From NCBI GenBank assembly GCA_003140595.1, contig PLKG01000098.1, forward strand, positions 1 through 37,829: DNA of 37,829 bases, read 5' to 3'. Position numbers and translations under genes: made by a program. Every line of letters begins with the position of its first letter. Position 1 is the first letter of the stretch. The DNA is from Acidimicrobiaceae bacterium. Its GTDB lineage: Bacteria > Actinomycetota > Acidimicrobiia > Acidimicrobiales > Bog-793. The notes beneath the pieces were generated by a model, which worked only from the letters and a program-made list of their open reading frames with translations, ran no database searches and was not told where the DNA came from. Shown here one piece after another: positions 22,883 to 31,157 of the stretch.

Positions 22883-24733
22883 GTGCGAGCCGATACCAAT
22901 AACGTGGACCTGCAACAGCGGACCGCACAGGGTGACGCCCTCGCGGAAGCGTCTTCAGTCGAGGGCCCGTCGGGAACCGCACGGGTCAGCTCCCGCGGCG
23001 CTGGAGCCCCCGAACACCGGGGGCCGAGTGAGGCTCTGCGGGAAAGTGAAGCCCGCCTGCAAGCGCTCCTCTCCTCGCTCGACGACCTCGTCTTCGAGCT
23101 CGACGAGAACGGCACCTATCTCAAGATCTGGACGGCCAATGACGCGCTGCTCGTCGTGCCCCGCGACGAGTTGCTCGGCAAGACACACCGGGAGGCTCTC
23201 GGCGAGGAGATCGGAAACAGCCTTGCCAAAGTGATAGGCCGGGTCCTGGAGACCGATCGCCCGCAACTATGGCAGTACTGCCTGGACGTGCCTGCGGGCT
23301 CCCGGTGGTTCCAGGGCAGGGTCGCACCGATCGCCGGATCCAGGGGCGCCTCGAGAAGATTCTGCCTGCTGGTAAGGGACATCACCGAGCAGAAGGCTGC
23401 CGAGAAGGCCCGCGACCAAGCCGAGGAGCAACTCCGCCATCAAGCCCTGTACGACGGGCTCACCGGTCTGCCGAACCGCATGCTCTTTCACGATCGGGTC
23501 AAGCACGCCCTCAACGTGGCCGCTCGGGACAACGAAGAGCTGACAATCCTCATGCTCGACCTCGACCGGTTCAAGGACATCAACGACACTCTCGGCCACG
23601 CAGCCGGAGACGACGTGCTGCGGGAGGTGGCCTGGCGGTTGTCGAAGGTGACGAGAAAGGGCGATTCGATCGCGAGGCTGGGAGGCGACGAGTTCTCCAT
23701 CTTGCTGCCGCGAGCATCGGAGAAGGACGCCGCCATGGTCGTCTCGCGGGTGTCGAGCTGTCTCGAGGAACCGATCATCGTCCAGGACCTGCCCCTCAGG
23801 GTCGACGCCAGCATCGGCCTTGCGGCTTTTCCGAGAGACGGCGCTGACGCGGAACTCCTGCTGCAGCACGCCGACGTCGCCATGTACGCCGCGAAGGCTG
23901 CCAACGGCGGGTTCGCCATCTACGAGCGCCTTGCCGATTCGCACACTCCGGACCGGCTCGCGCTCATCGGAGAGCTGCGTGGCGCGCTCGAGCGAGAGGA
24001 ACTCGTCCTCTACTACCAACCGCAACTGACCCTGTCGACGGGGAGCATCATGGCCGTTGAGGCCCTTGTTCGCTGGCGTCATCCTCAACGGGGACTCATC
24101 ACGCCAGACGAGTTCATCCCCCTTGTTCAAGAGACGGGTCTGATCAAGCCGCTCACGCACTACGTGCTCGACCGGGCGCTGCGCCAGTGCCGATGCTGGA
24201 TGGACAGCGGTCGTCCGATGAAGGTGGCAGTCAATCTGGCGATGCGCAATCTCATCGATGCCGACCTGCCCGGTGACATCGCCGACCTGCTGAAACTCAA
24301 CGGCGTCTCCGAGGATCTCCTCGTGCTCGAGATCACCGAAAGCGCTGTCATCTCCGATCCGCTCCGGACCGAGGCCGTGCTCGCCCGTCTCGCCAGGATG
24401 GGTGTCAGGATCTCGGTCGACGACTTCGGAACCGGTTACTCGTCGCTGACCTACCTGACGCGTCTGCCGATAGACGAGATCAAGATCGACCGTTCCTTTG
24501 TGACCAACATGAACACTTCCGCCGACAAGGAGGTCGTCGTGCGGTCGACCATCGACCTGGCACGCAACCTTGGAAAGCAGGTGGTTGCCGAAGGCGTCGA
24601 GACAGCCGGAGTCCTGCAGCGTCTTGAGGAGCTCGGCTGCCACCTGGTCCAGGGCTACTTCGTGAGCAAGCCCTTGCCCGCCGCAGAACTCGATGCTTGG
24701 CTTGCCGAGTCGGCGGGCCTCTCTACGATCTGA
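22883..24733 (+). CDS. PAS-GGDEF-EAL cyclic-di-GMP signalling protein (616 aa)
   Basis: Domains in order: a disordered N-terminus (1-50); a PAS sensor at about 52-170 (ALLSSLDDLVFELDENGTYL to LLVRDITEQK); a short coiled-coil linker; GGDEF at about 186-350; EAL at about 360-612. The synthase active site is intact (LGGDEFSIL, GGDEF at 267-271), with a product-inhibition RxxD site (RKGD, 258-261) five residues upstream. The phosphodiesterase site is also intact: EALVRW (EAL at 393-395), DDFGTGYSS at 513-521 and KIDRSFV. Both making and breaking c-di-GMP are thus possible. No transmembrane segment is present, so it is a soluble sensor. GTG 22883 is the first start and no strong Shine-Dalgarno is visible; initiation somewhat downstream is possible. 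Confidence 0.93.
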   Translation: MRADTNNVDLQQRTAQGDALAEASSVEGPSGTARVSSRGAGAPEHRGPSEALRESEARLQALLSSLDDLVFELDENGTYLKIWTANDALLVVPRDELLGKTHREALGEEIGNSLAKVIGRVLETDRPQLWQYCLDVPAGSRWFQGRVAPIAGSRGASRRFCLLVRDITEQKAAEKARDQAEEQLRHQALYDGLTGLPNRMLFHDRVKHALNVAARDNEELTILMLDLDRFKDINDTLGHAAGDDVLREVAWRLSKVTRKGDSIARLGGDEFSILLPRASEKDAAMVVSRVSSCLEEPIIVQDLPLRVDASIGLAAFPRDGADAELLLQHADVAMYAAKAANGGFAIYERLADSHTPDRLALIGELRGALEREELVLYYQPQLTLSTGSIMAVEALVRWRHPQRGLITPDEFIPLVQETGLIKPLTHYVLDRALRQCRCWMDSGRPMKVAVNLAMRNLIDADLPGDIADLLKLNGVSEDLLVLEITESAVISDPLRTEAVLARLARMGVRISVDDFGTGYSSLTYLTRLPIDEIKIDRSFVTNMNTSADKEVVVRSTIDLARNLGKQVVAEGVETAGVLQRLEELGCHLVQGYFVSKPLPAAELDAWLAESAGLSTI

Positions 24734-24878
24734 CCGGCACGACGCCGGCGCCGTCGCCTCGGCTCGGGAGAAGATCGGTCCCCGGAGACTCGAGCCTCAC
24801 ACGACTGTCATCTGTCCTCATCGGAATCGTCGTCGTTCGCCGACCGGCGGGACGCTGCGGGCTGCCACAATCGGTGGC

Positions 24879-25226
24879 ATGCCCCGACGGCCATTGGACC
24901 GGAAGTCATCTCGGGAGAGCGCGCAGGGACGTTCGGGTGCCCGCAAGCACGGCCGCAGTGGCGGCGCGAACGGTCGGGACGCGACATGGACGACCCTCGG
25001 TGAGGACTCGTTCGTCGATGACCCGATGGGCAGTGGCGCCGCGCAGATCCACCGGATCCAGCCGTACCAGGCGGACAAGACCTACATATGCCCTGGCTGC
25101 AACCAGGAGATCCGACCTGGGACCGGCCACCTCGTCATAGTGCCGGTGTCAGACCCGTCCAGCCGGCGCCATTGGCACTCGCCTTGCTGGGAGCACCGAG
25201 CGCAGAGACACCCGACCGGGCGTTGA
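24879..25226 (+). CDS. Small zinc-ribbon-like protein of unknown function (115 aa)
   Basis: Residues 1-45 are basic and low-complexity (RKSSRESAQGRSGARKHGRS), probably disordered. The second half has a plausible metal site: Cys71 and Cys74 (YICPGCNQEI), His84, then HWHSPCW with His98, His100 and Cys103. I recall similar short proteins, sometimes labelled 'ATP/GTP-binding protein', in many actinomycetes, with the same C-x-x-C-N-Q-x-I and R-R-H-W-H-x-x-C-W ends, but their role is unknown. ATG 24879 is the first start and no strong Shine-Dalgarno precedes it. It lies beyond the end of the housekeeping block, on the opposite strand. Confidence 0.68.
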   Translation: MPRRPLDRKSSRESAQGRSGARKHGRSGGANGRDATWTTLGEDSFVDDPMGSGAAQIHRIQPYQADKTYICPGCNQEIRPGTGHLVIVPVSDPSSRRHWHSPCWEHRAQRHPTGR

Positions 25227-25367
25227 CGGCCCGCCCGTTCCGGCGGTGTGGCCCTCCAACCCGCTCGACAGCTCGAACGCCCCCAGGCCACCGTGCTGGA
25301 GCTAGACGGTACCGACCGCCGTCCCACCTATTCGTCGCGGCGCAGGCGCCGACATGTGGCGCCAGCC

Positions 25368-25664
25368 TCAGACCTCGTCTTTGGGCAGGGCCTCCACGTT
25401 CACGTCTTTGTAGGTGACGACGTGCACCGATGACACGAACCGCGCTTGGCGGTACATGTCCCAGACCCACGCGTCGCCGAGCTCGACCTCGAAGTAGGTG
25501 GCTCCTTGCCCCGACTGGGGGGTGACCTTGACGTTGTTCGCCAGATAGAAGCGGCGTTCGGTCTCGACTACGTAGCGGAACATCGAGAACACGGCCCGGT
25601 ACTCGCGGTAGAGCTCGAGCTCCACCTCGGCTTCGAACTGGTCGAGGTCCTCCTCGGCACTCAT
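25368..25664 (-). CDS. DUF2469 family protein (98 aa)
   Basis: This is a small, acidic, actinobacteria-specific protein of unknown function. The family's pattern is plain: an acidic N-terminal helix (EEDLDQFEAEVELELYREYR), then FRYVVETERRFYLANNV and YFEVELGDAWVWDMYR, then VTYKDVNVEALP. In Mycobacterium and Streptomyces it usually follows rnhB near lepB and rplS; here it comes directly after rplS, 93 bases downstream, with no lepB or rnhB between. It is the last gene of the housekeeping block. The start is the only good ATG; no strong Shine-Dalgarno is present. Confidence 0.88.
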   Translation of the reverse strand: MSAEEDLDQFEAEVELELYREYRAVFSMFRYVVETERRFYLANNVKVTPQSGQGATYFEVELGDAWVWDMYRQARFVSSVHVVTYKDVNVEALPKDEV

Positions 25665-25683
25665 GGTCGTCTGCCTAGCACGT

Positions 25684-25713
25684 CCCCGGCGTGGCCAGCG
25701 TGCACGGCCGGGG
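25684..25713 (-). terminator. GC-rich hairpin between rplS and DUF2469
   Basis: The arms CCCCGGC (25684-25690) and GCCGGGG (25707-25713) pair perfectly over 7 bp around a 16-base loop, just after the rplS stop. On the minus strand no U-run follows, so this would be a U-less terminator, an RNA-stabilising end or an attenuator. On the plus strand it is followed by TTTCT, but no plus-strand gene precedes it. Confidence 0.3.
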
Positions 25714-25757
25714 TTTCTCGGATCTCAGGAGCCGGAACGACAAGCTTGCACAGCGTC

Positions 25758-26108
25758 TCAACGGACGTCGCGCTTCTCCTTGATCTTCGCCGCCTTTCCG
25801 GCGCGATCACGCAGGTAGTACAGCTTGGCGCGGCGGACATCGCCCTCGGTGATCCGCTCGATCTTGGCGATTATCGGTGAGTGGACAGGGAAGGTGCGCT
25901 CGACGCCGACGCCGAAACTCACTTTGCGTACCGTGAACGTCTCACGGATGCCGGAGCCTTGACGCCTGATGGCGGCGCCTTGAAAGACCTGGACACGCTC
26001 CCGGCTGCCCTCGACGACCCGGACGTGCACCTTCAAGGTGTCCCCTGGGCGGAAGTCGGGAATGTCGTCGCGAAGGCTCTCGCGGTCGATCAGGTCGGTG
26101 GGGTTCAT
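25758..26108 (-). CDS. rplS: 50S ribosomal protein L19
   Basis: This ribosomal protein sits at the 30S-50S interface. The 116-aa product matches the family in length and motifs: [20 protein letters not shown], then [20 protein letters not shown], then [20 protein letters not shown] and [20 protein letters not shown]. The start ATG overlaps the trmD stop (ATGA), with a GAGGAG inside the end of trmD. It follows the usual order rpsP-(KH)-rimM-trmD-rplS. Confidence 0.98.
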   Translation of the reverse strand: MNPTDLIDRESLRDDIPDFRPGDTLKVHVRVVEGSRERVQVFQGAAIRRQGSGIRETFTVRKVSFGVGVERTFPVHSPIIAKIERITEGDVRRAKLYYLRDRAGKAAKIKEKRDVR

Positions 26109-27022
26109 GACAGGTCACGCTCCTCGAGGCGATCGGACGGGTCGCCGGCACTTTGCCGCTTTCCGGACTCGGAGTCCGACCATTCGGCTCGTCCCGTTCC
26201 GTAGGCCCCTACAGGATAGCCGTGCTCGACCAGGAGGCGCACCTCGTCATGTGAGAGCCCGCCCCGGGCGTCAACCAGGTCTGGCCGGCGCTCGATTGTT
26301 CGCCAGAGTGCGGCGGCTCGGCGCCAACGTGCGACGCGGCCGTGATCGCCCCCACGCAGGACCTCAGGCACCGGCCAGCCGCGGAATACGGCGGGGCGTG
26401 TGTACTGGGGGTACTCGAGCAGCCCGGTCGTGAAGCTCTCGTCGCCGGTGGAGGCTGCATTGCCCAGTACCCCCGGAACCAGGCGAGCCGTAGCTTCGAC
26501 GACGACCAGTGCCGCCAGCTCGCCGCCGGCGAGCACGAAGTCGCCGACAGAAAGCTCACCGTCGGCAAGATGGTCTGCAATCCGCTGGTCCACGCCCTCG
26601 TAGCGCCCGCAGAGAAGCGAGAAGGCGGGCGGTCCGGACCCCGGTGCATCGCGCCCGATCCCTGCCAGCTCGGTGGCGACCGACTGGTCGAAACGTCGGC
26701 CCCCCGGTGCCAGTAAATAGAGCGGTCGCGGCGGGTTCGCTAGCTCGACGGATCCAAAGACCGGTTCCGGAGCCAGCACCATGCCGGCGCCCCCACCGAA
26801 GGGCGCATCGTCCACGGTGCGGTGCGGGTCGGTGGCAGCAGAGCGCAGGTCGTGGATTCGGATGTCGACAAGGCCCTCCCGTCTCGCGCGCCCGACGACG
26901 CTCGTCCCGCAGTACGCGTCAACCACCTCGGGAAAGATCGTGAACACGTCGATGCGCAGCGCAGCTCCAGAATGCGCAGCCGCCGGATCTCCTGTCGATT
27001 CGGGGCTCCCGAGCTCGCTCAC
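26105..27022 (-). CDS. trmD: tRNA (guanine-N1-)-methyltransferase
   Basis: TrmD methylates G37 beside the anticodon of several tRNAs with S-adenosylmethionine, preventing frameshifts. The SPOUT trefoil-knot domain is intact: [40 protein letters not shown] and [14 protein letters not shown]. The C-terminal tRNA-binding helical domain follows ([29 protein letters not shown]). The 305-aa product has about 22 extra residues at the N-terminus and a polar 30-residue C-terminal tail compared with typical 230-250-aa enzymes. GTG 27022 overlaps the rimM stop (GTGA) and the end overlaps rplS (ATGA), so all three are coupled. Confidence 0.97.
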   Translation of the reverse strand: MSELGSPESTGDPAAAHSGAALRIDVFTIFPEVVDAYCGTSVVGRARREGLVDIRIHDLRSAATDPHRTVDDAPFGGGAGMVLAPEPVFGSVELANPPRPLYLLAPGGRRFDQSVATELAGIGRDAPGSGPPAFSLLCGRYEGVDQRIADHLADGELSVGDFVLAGGELAALVVVEATARLVPGVLGNAASTGDESFTTGLLEYPQYTRPAVFRGWPVPEVLRGGDHGRVARWRRAAALWRTIERRPDLVDARGGLSHDEVRLLVEHGYPVGAYGTGRAEWSDSESGKRQSAGDPSDRLEERDLS

Positions 27023-27573
27023 TCGAACAATCCAGCCGGCACATCGACCACGATGCAGCCTGCCTCCCGCCTGACCACGAATCTCAACGGCACGAGATTC
27101 CCGTCCTCCATCACGAGCAGATCACTCGCCGGGTTGGCCTGGACCGCGACAACTCTCCCGTGCCGGGTCCCGTCGACTTCGACGACCTCGCGACCGACCA
27201 GATCGTGGACGAAAAGTGCTTCCGAGTCTTCGAGCGCAACAGCCACAAGCAGGGCGCCACGAAGCTCGTCGGCCGCCTCACGGGAGTGAACACCCTCGAA
27301 TTCGACCAGGTACCGCCCTTGAAAGGGCCGGGAACTGCGCACCTCGAGCTTGCGGACGCCCGGGCGCGACTGCGGGCGTGTTACATCGGGCTCGTCGGGA
27401 GTCGGTTCGGCAATAACCGGGTAGCAGGTGAGCTCGGCTCCTGGAGCGAGCCGCTCGGTGCGGTTGGTGACGAGAGCGACCACCACTTGTCCAGCCAGCC
27501 CATGGGGCCGCGCGACACGGCCCACCTCGAGGAGTGGCCGCTCGTTCCCGTCGCCACCCGACTCCGACACCAT
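27019..27573 (-). CDS. rimM: Ribosome maturation factor RimM
   Basis: RimM is a 16S rRNA processing factor that binds S19 and helps fold the 30S head. The N-terminal RimM barrel opens with the signature LEVGRVARPHGLAGQVVV. The middle includes RYLVEFEGVHSREAADELRG, and the C-terminal PRC barrel covers FVHDLVGREVVEVDGTRHG to LVPLRFVV. The 184-aa length is normal. ATG 27573 lies seven bases after the KH-gene stop. Its TGA overlaps the trmD GTG start. Confidence 0.95.
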   Translation of the reverse strand: MVSESGGDGNERPLLEVGRVARPHGLAGQVVVALVTNRTERLAPGAELTCYPVIAEPTPDEPDVTRPQSRPGVRKLEVRSSRPFQGRYLVEFEGVHSREAADELRGALLVAVALEDSEALFVHDLVGREVVEVDGTRHGRVVAVQANPASDLLVMEDGNLVPLRFVVRREAGCIVVDVPAGLFE

Positions 27574-27580
27574 CTTGTGC

Positions 27581-28072
27581 TCAGTCGACGATGTCGACCG
27601 ACGCCTCCTGGTGGTCGCGAGCCGCTGCTGCCCGCACCAGAGTGCGCAGCGCCTGAGCTGTGCGTCCGCGTCGGCCGATGATCCGTCCCATGTCACCTTG
27701 GGCCACACGAAGGGAAAGGCGGATGCCACCGCGGGTCTCACCCACGTCGACCGCCACGCCCTCGGGATCGTCCACGATGGACCGCGCGACGTGCTCGAGC
27801 ACCGAGCGCGCGGTGCCACCTTCGACGCGGTTGCCCGCGTCGTCGGAGTCGGCGCCTTGTTCGCTCGCCGCCGCCTTCACGGGAACTTCGTCGAAGTCCT
27901 CGAACTCCTCGCCTTCCTCGAGCTCGTCCTCGCCTTCGTCATCATCATCGTCCTCAAGCTCGTCCTCGACGTCCTCGTCGCGGTAGGCCTCGTCTTGTCC
28001 CTCCTCCGCGCCCGAAATTTGGAAGGCGCTGAAGTCCGGCTCGGCAAAAGGGTTGCTTCCTGTGTCGGTCAT
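27581..28072 (-). CDS. KH-domain RNA-binding protein (KhpA-like) with a long acidic N-terminal extension
   Basis: Residues 86-163 form a normal KhpA-type KH domain: ARSVLEHVARSIVDDPEGVA, then LSLRVAQGDMGRIIGRRGRT with the GxxG loop G133-R-R-G136, then ALRTLVRAAAARDHQEASVD. KhpA-like proteins are usually 75-80 aa and work with KhpB/Jag in RNA binding. Here about 85 residues precede the domain. Residues 24-62 are almost entirely Glu/Asp, including a run of five Asp, so the region is surely disordered and strongly negative. It might act as a nucleic-acid mimic or bind a basic partner; that is inference. The gene stands between rpsP and rimM, the usual place for the KH protein, 8 bases after rpsP. 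Confidence 0.9.
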   Translation of the reverse strand: MTDTGSNPFAEPDFSAFQISGAEEGQDEAYRDEDVEDELEDDDDDEGEDELEEGEEFEDFDEVPVKAAASEQGADSDDAGNRVEGGTARSVLEHVARSIVDDPEGVAVDVGETRGGIRLSLRVAQGDMGRIIGRRGRTAQALRTLVRAAAARDHQEASVDIVD

Positions 28073-28080
28073 CGCATAAC

Positions 28081-28473
28081 TCAGCTTTCGGCTTCAGCTT
28101 GTGAGTCACCGGCAGCCACCTTCTTGGCGGGAGCCTTCTTGGCGGGTGCCTTCTTGGCGGGTGCTGTGGAACGGCCCGGGCGCGCATGACGATCGGAAAC
28201 CTGCTTGGGGGGACGGCCCGACTCGAACTGCTCCCAGGCGCCCGAGATCACGAGCAACTTGCGAACAGTCTCTGTGGGCTGTGCTCCCTTGGCGAGCCAC
28301 CCGAGCACTCGAGCGTTGTCGATCTCGATGGTGGACGGTTCCATACGGGGCGCGTAAGTGCCGACTGCCTCTATGAACCGCCCGTCTCTGGGCGAACGGC
28401 TGTCGGCCACGACGACGCGGTAAGTGGGCTGCTTCTTCTTGCCCATGCGCATGAGGCGGAGCTTGACGGTCAC
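28081..28473 (-). CDS. rpsP: 30S ribosomal protein S16 with a basic C-terminal tail
   Basis: The core of about 80 residues is typical: [39 protein letters not shown], then [20 protein letters not shown]. The protein is 130 aa because of a 45-residue tail with three copies of a KKAPA-like unit ([15 protein letters not shown]), encoded by three tandem 15-bp repeats. Lys/Ala/Pro tails on S16 occur in several actinobacteria and probably lie on the ribosome surface. GTG 28473 is preceded by GAAGGAAG. It is the first small-subunit gene of the rpsP-KH-rimM-trmD-rplS run. Confidence 0.97.
   Translation of the reverse strand: MTVKLRLMRMGKKKQPTYRVVVADSRSPRDGRFIEAVGTYAPRMEPSTIEIDNARVLGWLAKGAQPTETVRKLLVISGAWEQFESGRPPKQVSDRHARPGRSTAPAKKAPAKKAPAKKVAAGDSQAEAES
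28121..28165 (-). repeat. Three tandem 15-bp repeats inside rpsP
   Basis: On the plus strand three consecutive copies of TTCTTGGCGGGWGCY (28121-28135, 28136-28150, 28151-28165) differ at only two positions. They encode the Ala-Pro-Ala-Lys-Lys units of the S16 tail. In-frame unit length means copy number could change without breaking the gene. Confidence 0.9.
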
Positions 28474-28504
28474 GGGTTTCTTCCTTCTTTCGTGGTGGAG
28501 ACGA

Positions 28505-29902
28505 TTATCGGGTCGGGCCGAGGCCCCTCGAGGATGGGGTGACGCGACCGCCCTTGACTTTCTTGCGGTTGCCCTTGCTCGACTTGGACGGGTTGCCGGG
28601 CCGGCCACCCATGAGCTTGGCCATCGGTCCGATGCCGCGCATCATCTTCTGCATCTCCTTGAACTGCCGCAGGAGATTATTGACCTCGGTGGTCGAAGTG
28701 CCACTTCCGTGCGCGATCCTGAGCCGGCGCGAACCGTCCAGCACCGTCGGGTCGGTGCGCTCGAGGGGTGTCATCGAGCAGATGATCGCCTCGATCTTGC
28801 CCACGTCGCGGTCGTCGACCTTGGCGTCACGCACCTCTTTCGGGACGCCCGGCATGAGCGACAACAGTCCCGTGAGCGGCCCCATCTTCTTGAGCTGGCG
28901 CAGCTGATCAAGGAAATCGTCGAGCGTGAACGTCCCCGCCTGGAGTCGCTCGATGGTCTGGCCCGTGACTTCCTCGTCGTACTCGCGCTCGGCCTTCTCG
29001 ATGAGGCTGAGCACGTCGCCCATCCCGAGAATCCGGCTCGCGAGACGGTCGGGATGGAAGATCTCGAAGTCTGCCACCCGTTCCCCGGTGGACAGGAAAG
29101 CGATCGGCCGTCCCACGACCTGCTTGACCGAGAGGGCGGCACCGCCACGCGCGTCTCCGTCAACCTTGGTCAAGATGATGCCGTCGAGCTGCAACGCCTG
29201 GTGGAAGGCCTCAGCGGTCTGAACCGCATCCTGGCCGGTCATCGCGTCGACGACGAAGAACGTGTAGTCCGGGTGCAGAGCCTCGGACACCCGCCGCACC
29301 TCGTCCATCAGCACCCGGTCGATGGCGAGACGGCCGGCGGTGTCGACGATTACGACATCGCGCCCGAGGCGCCGAGCCTCGGCCAGTCCGCTACGGACGA
29401 CCGAGACCGGATCGGTCGGCTCGGAGAAGACGTCGACGCCGATCTCCGCCCCGAGCACGCGTAGCTGCTCGACGGCTGCGGGGCGCTGCAGGTCGGCACC
29501 GATCAGATATGGATGGCGCCCCTGCTGGCGGAACCAGCGCGCCAGCTTGGCCGAGGCCGTCGTCTTTCCGGAGCCTTGGAGGCCGGCGAGCAGCACGACA
29601 GTGGGGGGCTTGGACGCGTAGCTGATCTTGAGCGCCTCACCGCCCAAGGTGACCGTGAGCTCCTCATTGACGACCTTGATGACCTGTTGGGCGGGAGTGA
29701 GGTGCTTGGCCAGCTCGGCTCCGGTGCAACGAGCACGGATCGCTTCGAGCAGGTCCCGGACGACGACGAGGTTGACGTCAGCTTCCAGCAGAGCGACTCG
29801 GATCTCACGCAGGACCTCCGCAACCTCGGCGTCGCCTAGTCGCCCGCGGCCCCGAAGGCGCGTGAAGATTGCGTCGAAACGATCGGTCAAGGTGTCAAAC
29901 AT
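28505..29902 (-). CDS. ffh: Signal recognition particle protein Ffh
   Basis: Ffh is the SRP GTPase that binds signal peptides on ribosomes and hands them to FtsY. The 465-aa product has the N domain (1-90), the G domain with P-loop GLQGSGKT at 107-114, [15 protein letters not shown] (G3) and [15 protein letters not shown] (G4). The Met-rich M domain follows at about 320-440: [20 protein letters not shown] and [20 protein letters not shown]. The Arg/Gly-rich SRP-RNA-binding stretch ([20 protein letters not shown]) is intact. The C-terminal tail is basic. The start is ATG 29902 with no good Shine-Dalgarno. The SRP RNA gene is not in this window as far as I can see. Confidence 0.97.
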   Translation of the reverse strand: MFDTLTDRFDAIFTRLRGRGRLGDAEVAEVLREIRVALLEADVNLVVVRDLLEAIRARCTGAELAKHLTPAQQVIKVVNEELTVTLGGEALKISYASKPPTVVLLAGLQGSGKTTASAKLARWFRQQGRHPYLIGADLQRPAAVEQLRVLGAEIGVDVFSEPTDPVSVVRSGLAEARRLGRDVVIVDTAGRLAIDRVLMDEVRRVSEALHPDYTFFVVDAMTGQDAVQTAEAFHQALQLDGIILTKVDGDARGGAALSVKQVVGRPIAFLSTGERVADFEIFHPDRLASRILGMGDVLSLIEKAEREYDEEVTGQTIERLQAGTFTLDDFLDQLRQLKKMGPLTGLLSLMPGVPKEVRDAKVDDRDVGKIEAIICSMTPLERTDPTVLDGSRRLRIAHGSGTSTTEVNNLLRQFKEMQKMMRGIGPMAKLMGGRPGNPSKSSKGNRKKVKGGRVTPSSRGLGPTR

Positions 29903-29965
29903 GAGTCAACTCAGGTTAGTCGGGCCGCAGCCCGGGCACTGTTGGCGCCTGCGAATGTGCACGCG

Positions 29966-31078
29966 TCAGCCGAACAGAACCGAGACGAACTCCGCCGGAT
30001 CGAACGGCACGAGGTCCGCCGGAGCCTCGCCGACTCCTACGAGCTTGATGGGCAGCCCGAGCTCGGATCGGATCGCGAGCACGACGCCCCCTTTGGCCGT
30101 GCCATCGAGCTTGGTGAGAACAATGCCCGTCACTCCGACCGCCTCGGTGAACTGGCGTGCCTGGACCACCCCGTTCTGGCCCGTCGTCGCGTCGAGCACG
30201 AGGAGGACCTCGGTCAGCTGGCCCGGCGGTCGCTCGGCCACGCGGCGCACCTTGCGCAGCTCGTCCATCAGATTCACCTTGGTGTGCAGCCGCCCCGCGG
30301 TGTCGGCCAGCACTAGACCGGCCCGCCGCGAGGCCGCGTGCTGAACGGCGTCGAATATGACCGAGGAGGGGTCCGCGCCGTCGGAGCCCCGGACTATCCG
30401 GGCGCCGGCGCGCTCGGCCCAGGATTCCAGCTGCTCACCGGCAGCAGCTCGAAACGTGTCCCCGGCGGCCAGCACCACGCTCCGGCCTGACTCGGTCTCG
30501 CGCAGGGCGAGCTTTCCGATCGTCGTGGTCTTGCCGACCCCGTTCACGCCGACGAACAGCCACACCGTCGGCCCGTCGCCATCGCCGTAGGCGAGCGAGC
30601 CGACATCGCCGTCGAACATCGCGACGAGGTCGTCCTGAAGTGCCTGCAGGAGAGCAGTCGGGTCAGTGGCTGAAAGGGCGCCGCTGTGCAACTTGTCCCG
30701 GAGATCCCCGAGAACTCGCGTCGTCGTCGCGACACCGACGTCGGCGAGGATGAGCGCTTCCTCGAGCTCCTCGAAGGTCGCGTCGTCGATGCCCTTGCGG
30801 CCTCGGACCTGATCGAAGTAGCCCGCCAGCAGACCCCGGGCGCGCCCGAGCCGGTCCCGCATCACCGGGCGAGCCGCCTCGGCTTCGAACCTGGGAGAAG
30901 GCTCGGGCTCGGGCTCGGCCTGCGCCGAGATCGTCGATGCCGTTGACGGCAAGGTGCCCGGCTGTGGTGCGCCGCGCCCTTCGAGCGCTGCGCCCCGGCG
31001 CGACCGCGTGCTGACGACGAGCCCCGCCGATACGAGCAGCGCGACGGCGACGACGATGAGGACGATCACGAGGGTCAT
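29966..31078 (-). CDS. ftsY: Signal recognition particle receptor FtsY
   Basis: FtsY is the membrane-side SRP receptor GTPase. Residues 2-22 form a transmembrane helix (LVIVLIVVAVALLVSAGLVV), the anchored form known in actinobacteria. A short acidic/Pro-rich linker follows (about 30-70), then the NG domain: LEEALILADVGVATTTRVL, P-loop GVNGVGKTT at about 177-185, LADTAGRLHTKVNLMDEL, and LTKLDGTAKGGVVLAI, ending FDPAEFVSVLFG. The 370-aa product is short because the acidic A domain is small. It lies 64 bases ahead of ffh, so both halves of the targeting pathway are made together. Confidence 0.97.
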   Translation of the reverse strand: MTLVIVLIVVAVALLVSAGLVVSTRSRRGAALEGRGAPQPGTLPSTASTISAQAEPEPEPSPRFEAEAARPVMRDRLGRARGLLAGYFDQVRGRKGIDDATFEELEEALILADVGVATTTRVLGDLRDKLHSGALSATDPTALLQALQDDLVAMFDGDVGSLAYGDGDGPTVWLFVGVNGVGKTTTIGKLALRETESGRSVVLAAGDTFRAAAGEQLESWAERAGARIVRGSDGADPSSVIFDAVQHAASRRAGLVLADTAGRLHTKVNLMDELRKVRRVAERPPGQLTEVLLVLDATTGQNGVVQARQFTEAVGVTGIVLTKLDGTAKGGVVLAIRSELGLPIKLVGVGEAPADLVPFDPAEFVSVLFG

Positions 31079-31157
31079 GACGTGCGCAGACTACCGGGCG
31101 GAGCTGAAAGGGCCGAGATAGCCCTCCTGGCCTGGGCCGACGGCGGTGGCCACCCAG

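Noticed and set aside
23267-24643. 458-codon minus-strand open frame
   Set aside because: It is antisense to the GGDEF-EAL domains, whose motifs fix the true frame; the composition is not protein-like.
27905-27990. Low-complexity tandem repeat in the DNA
   Set aside because: It is simply the coding sequence for the acidic arm of the KH protein; codons are mixed and no fixed repeat unit is present.
28424-29464. 346-codon plus-strand open frame
   Set aside because: It is antisense to rpsP and ffh, which are certain.
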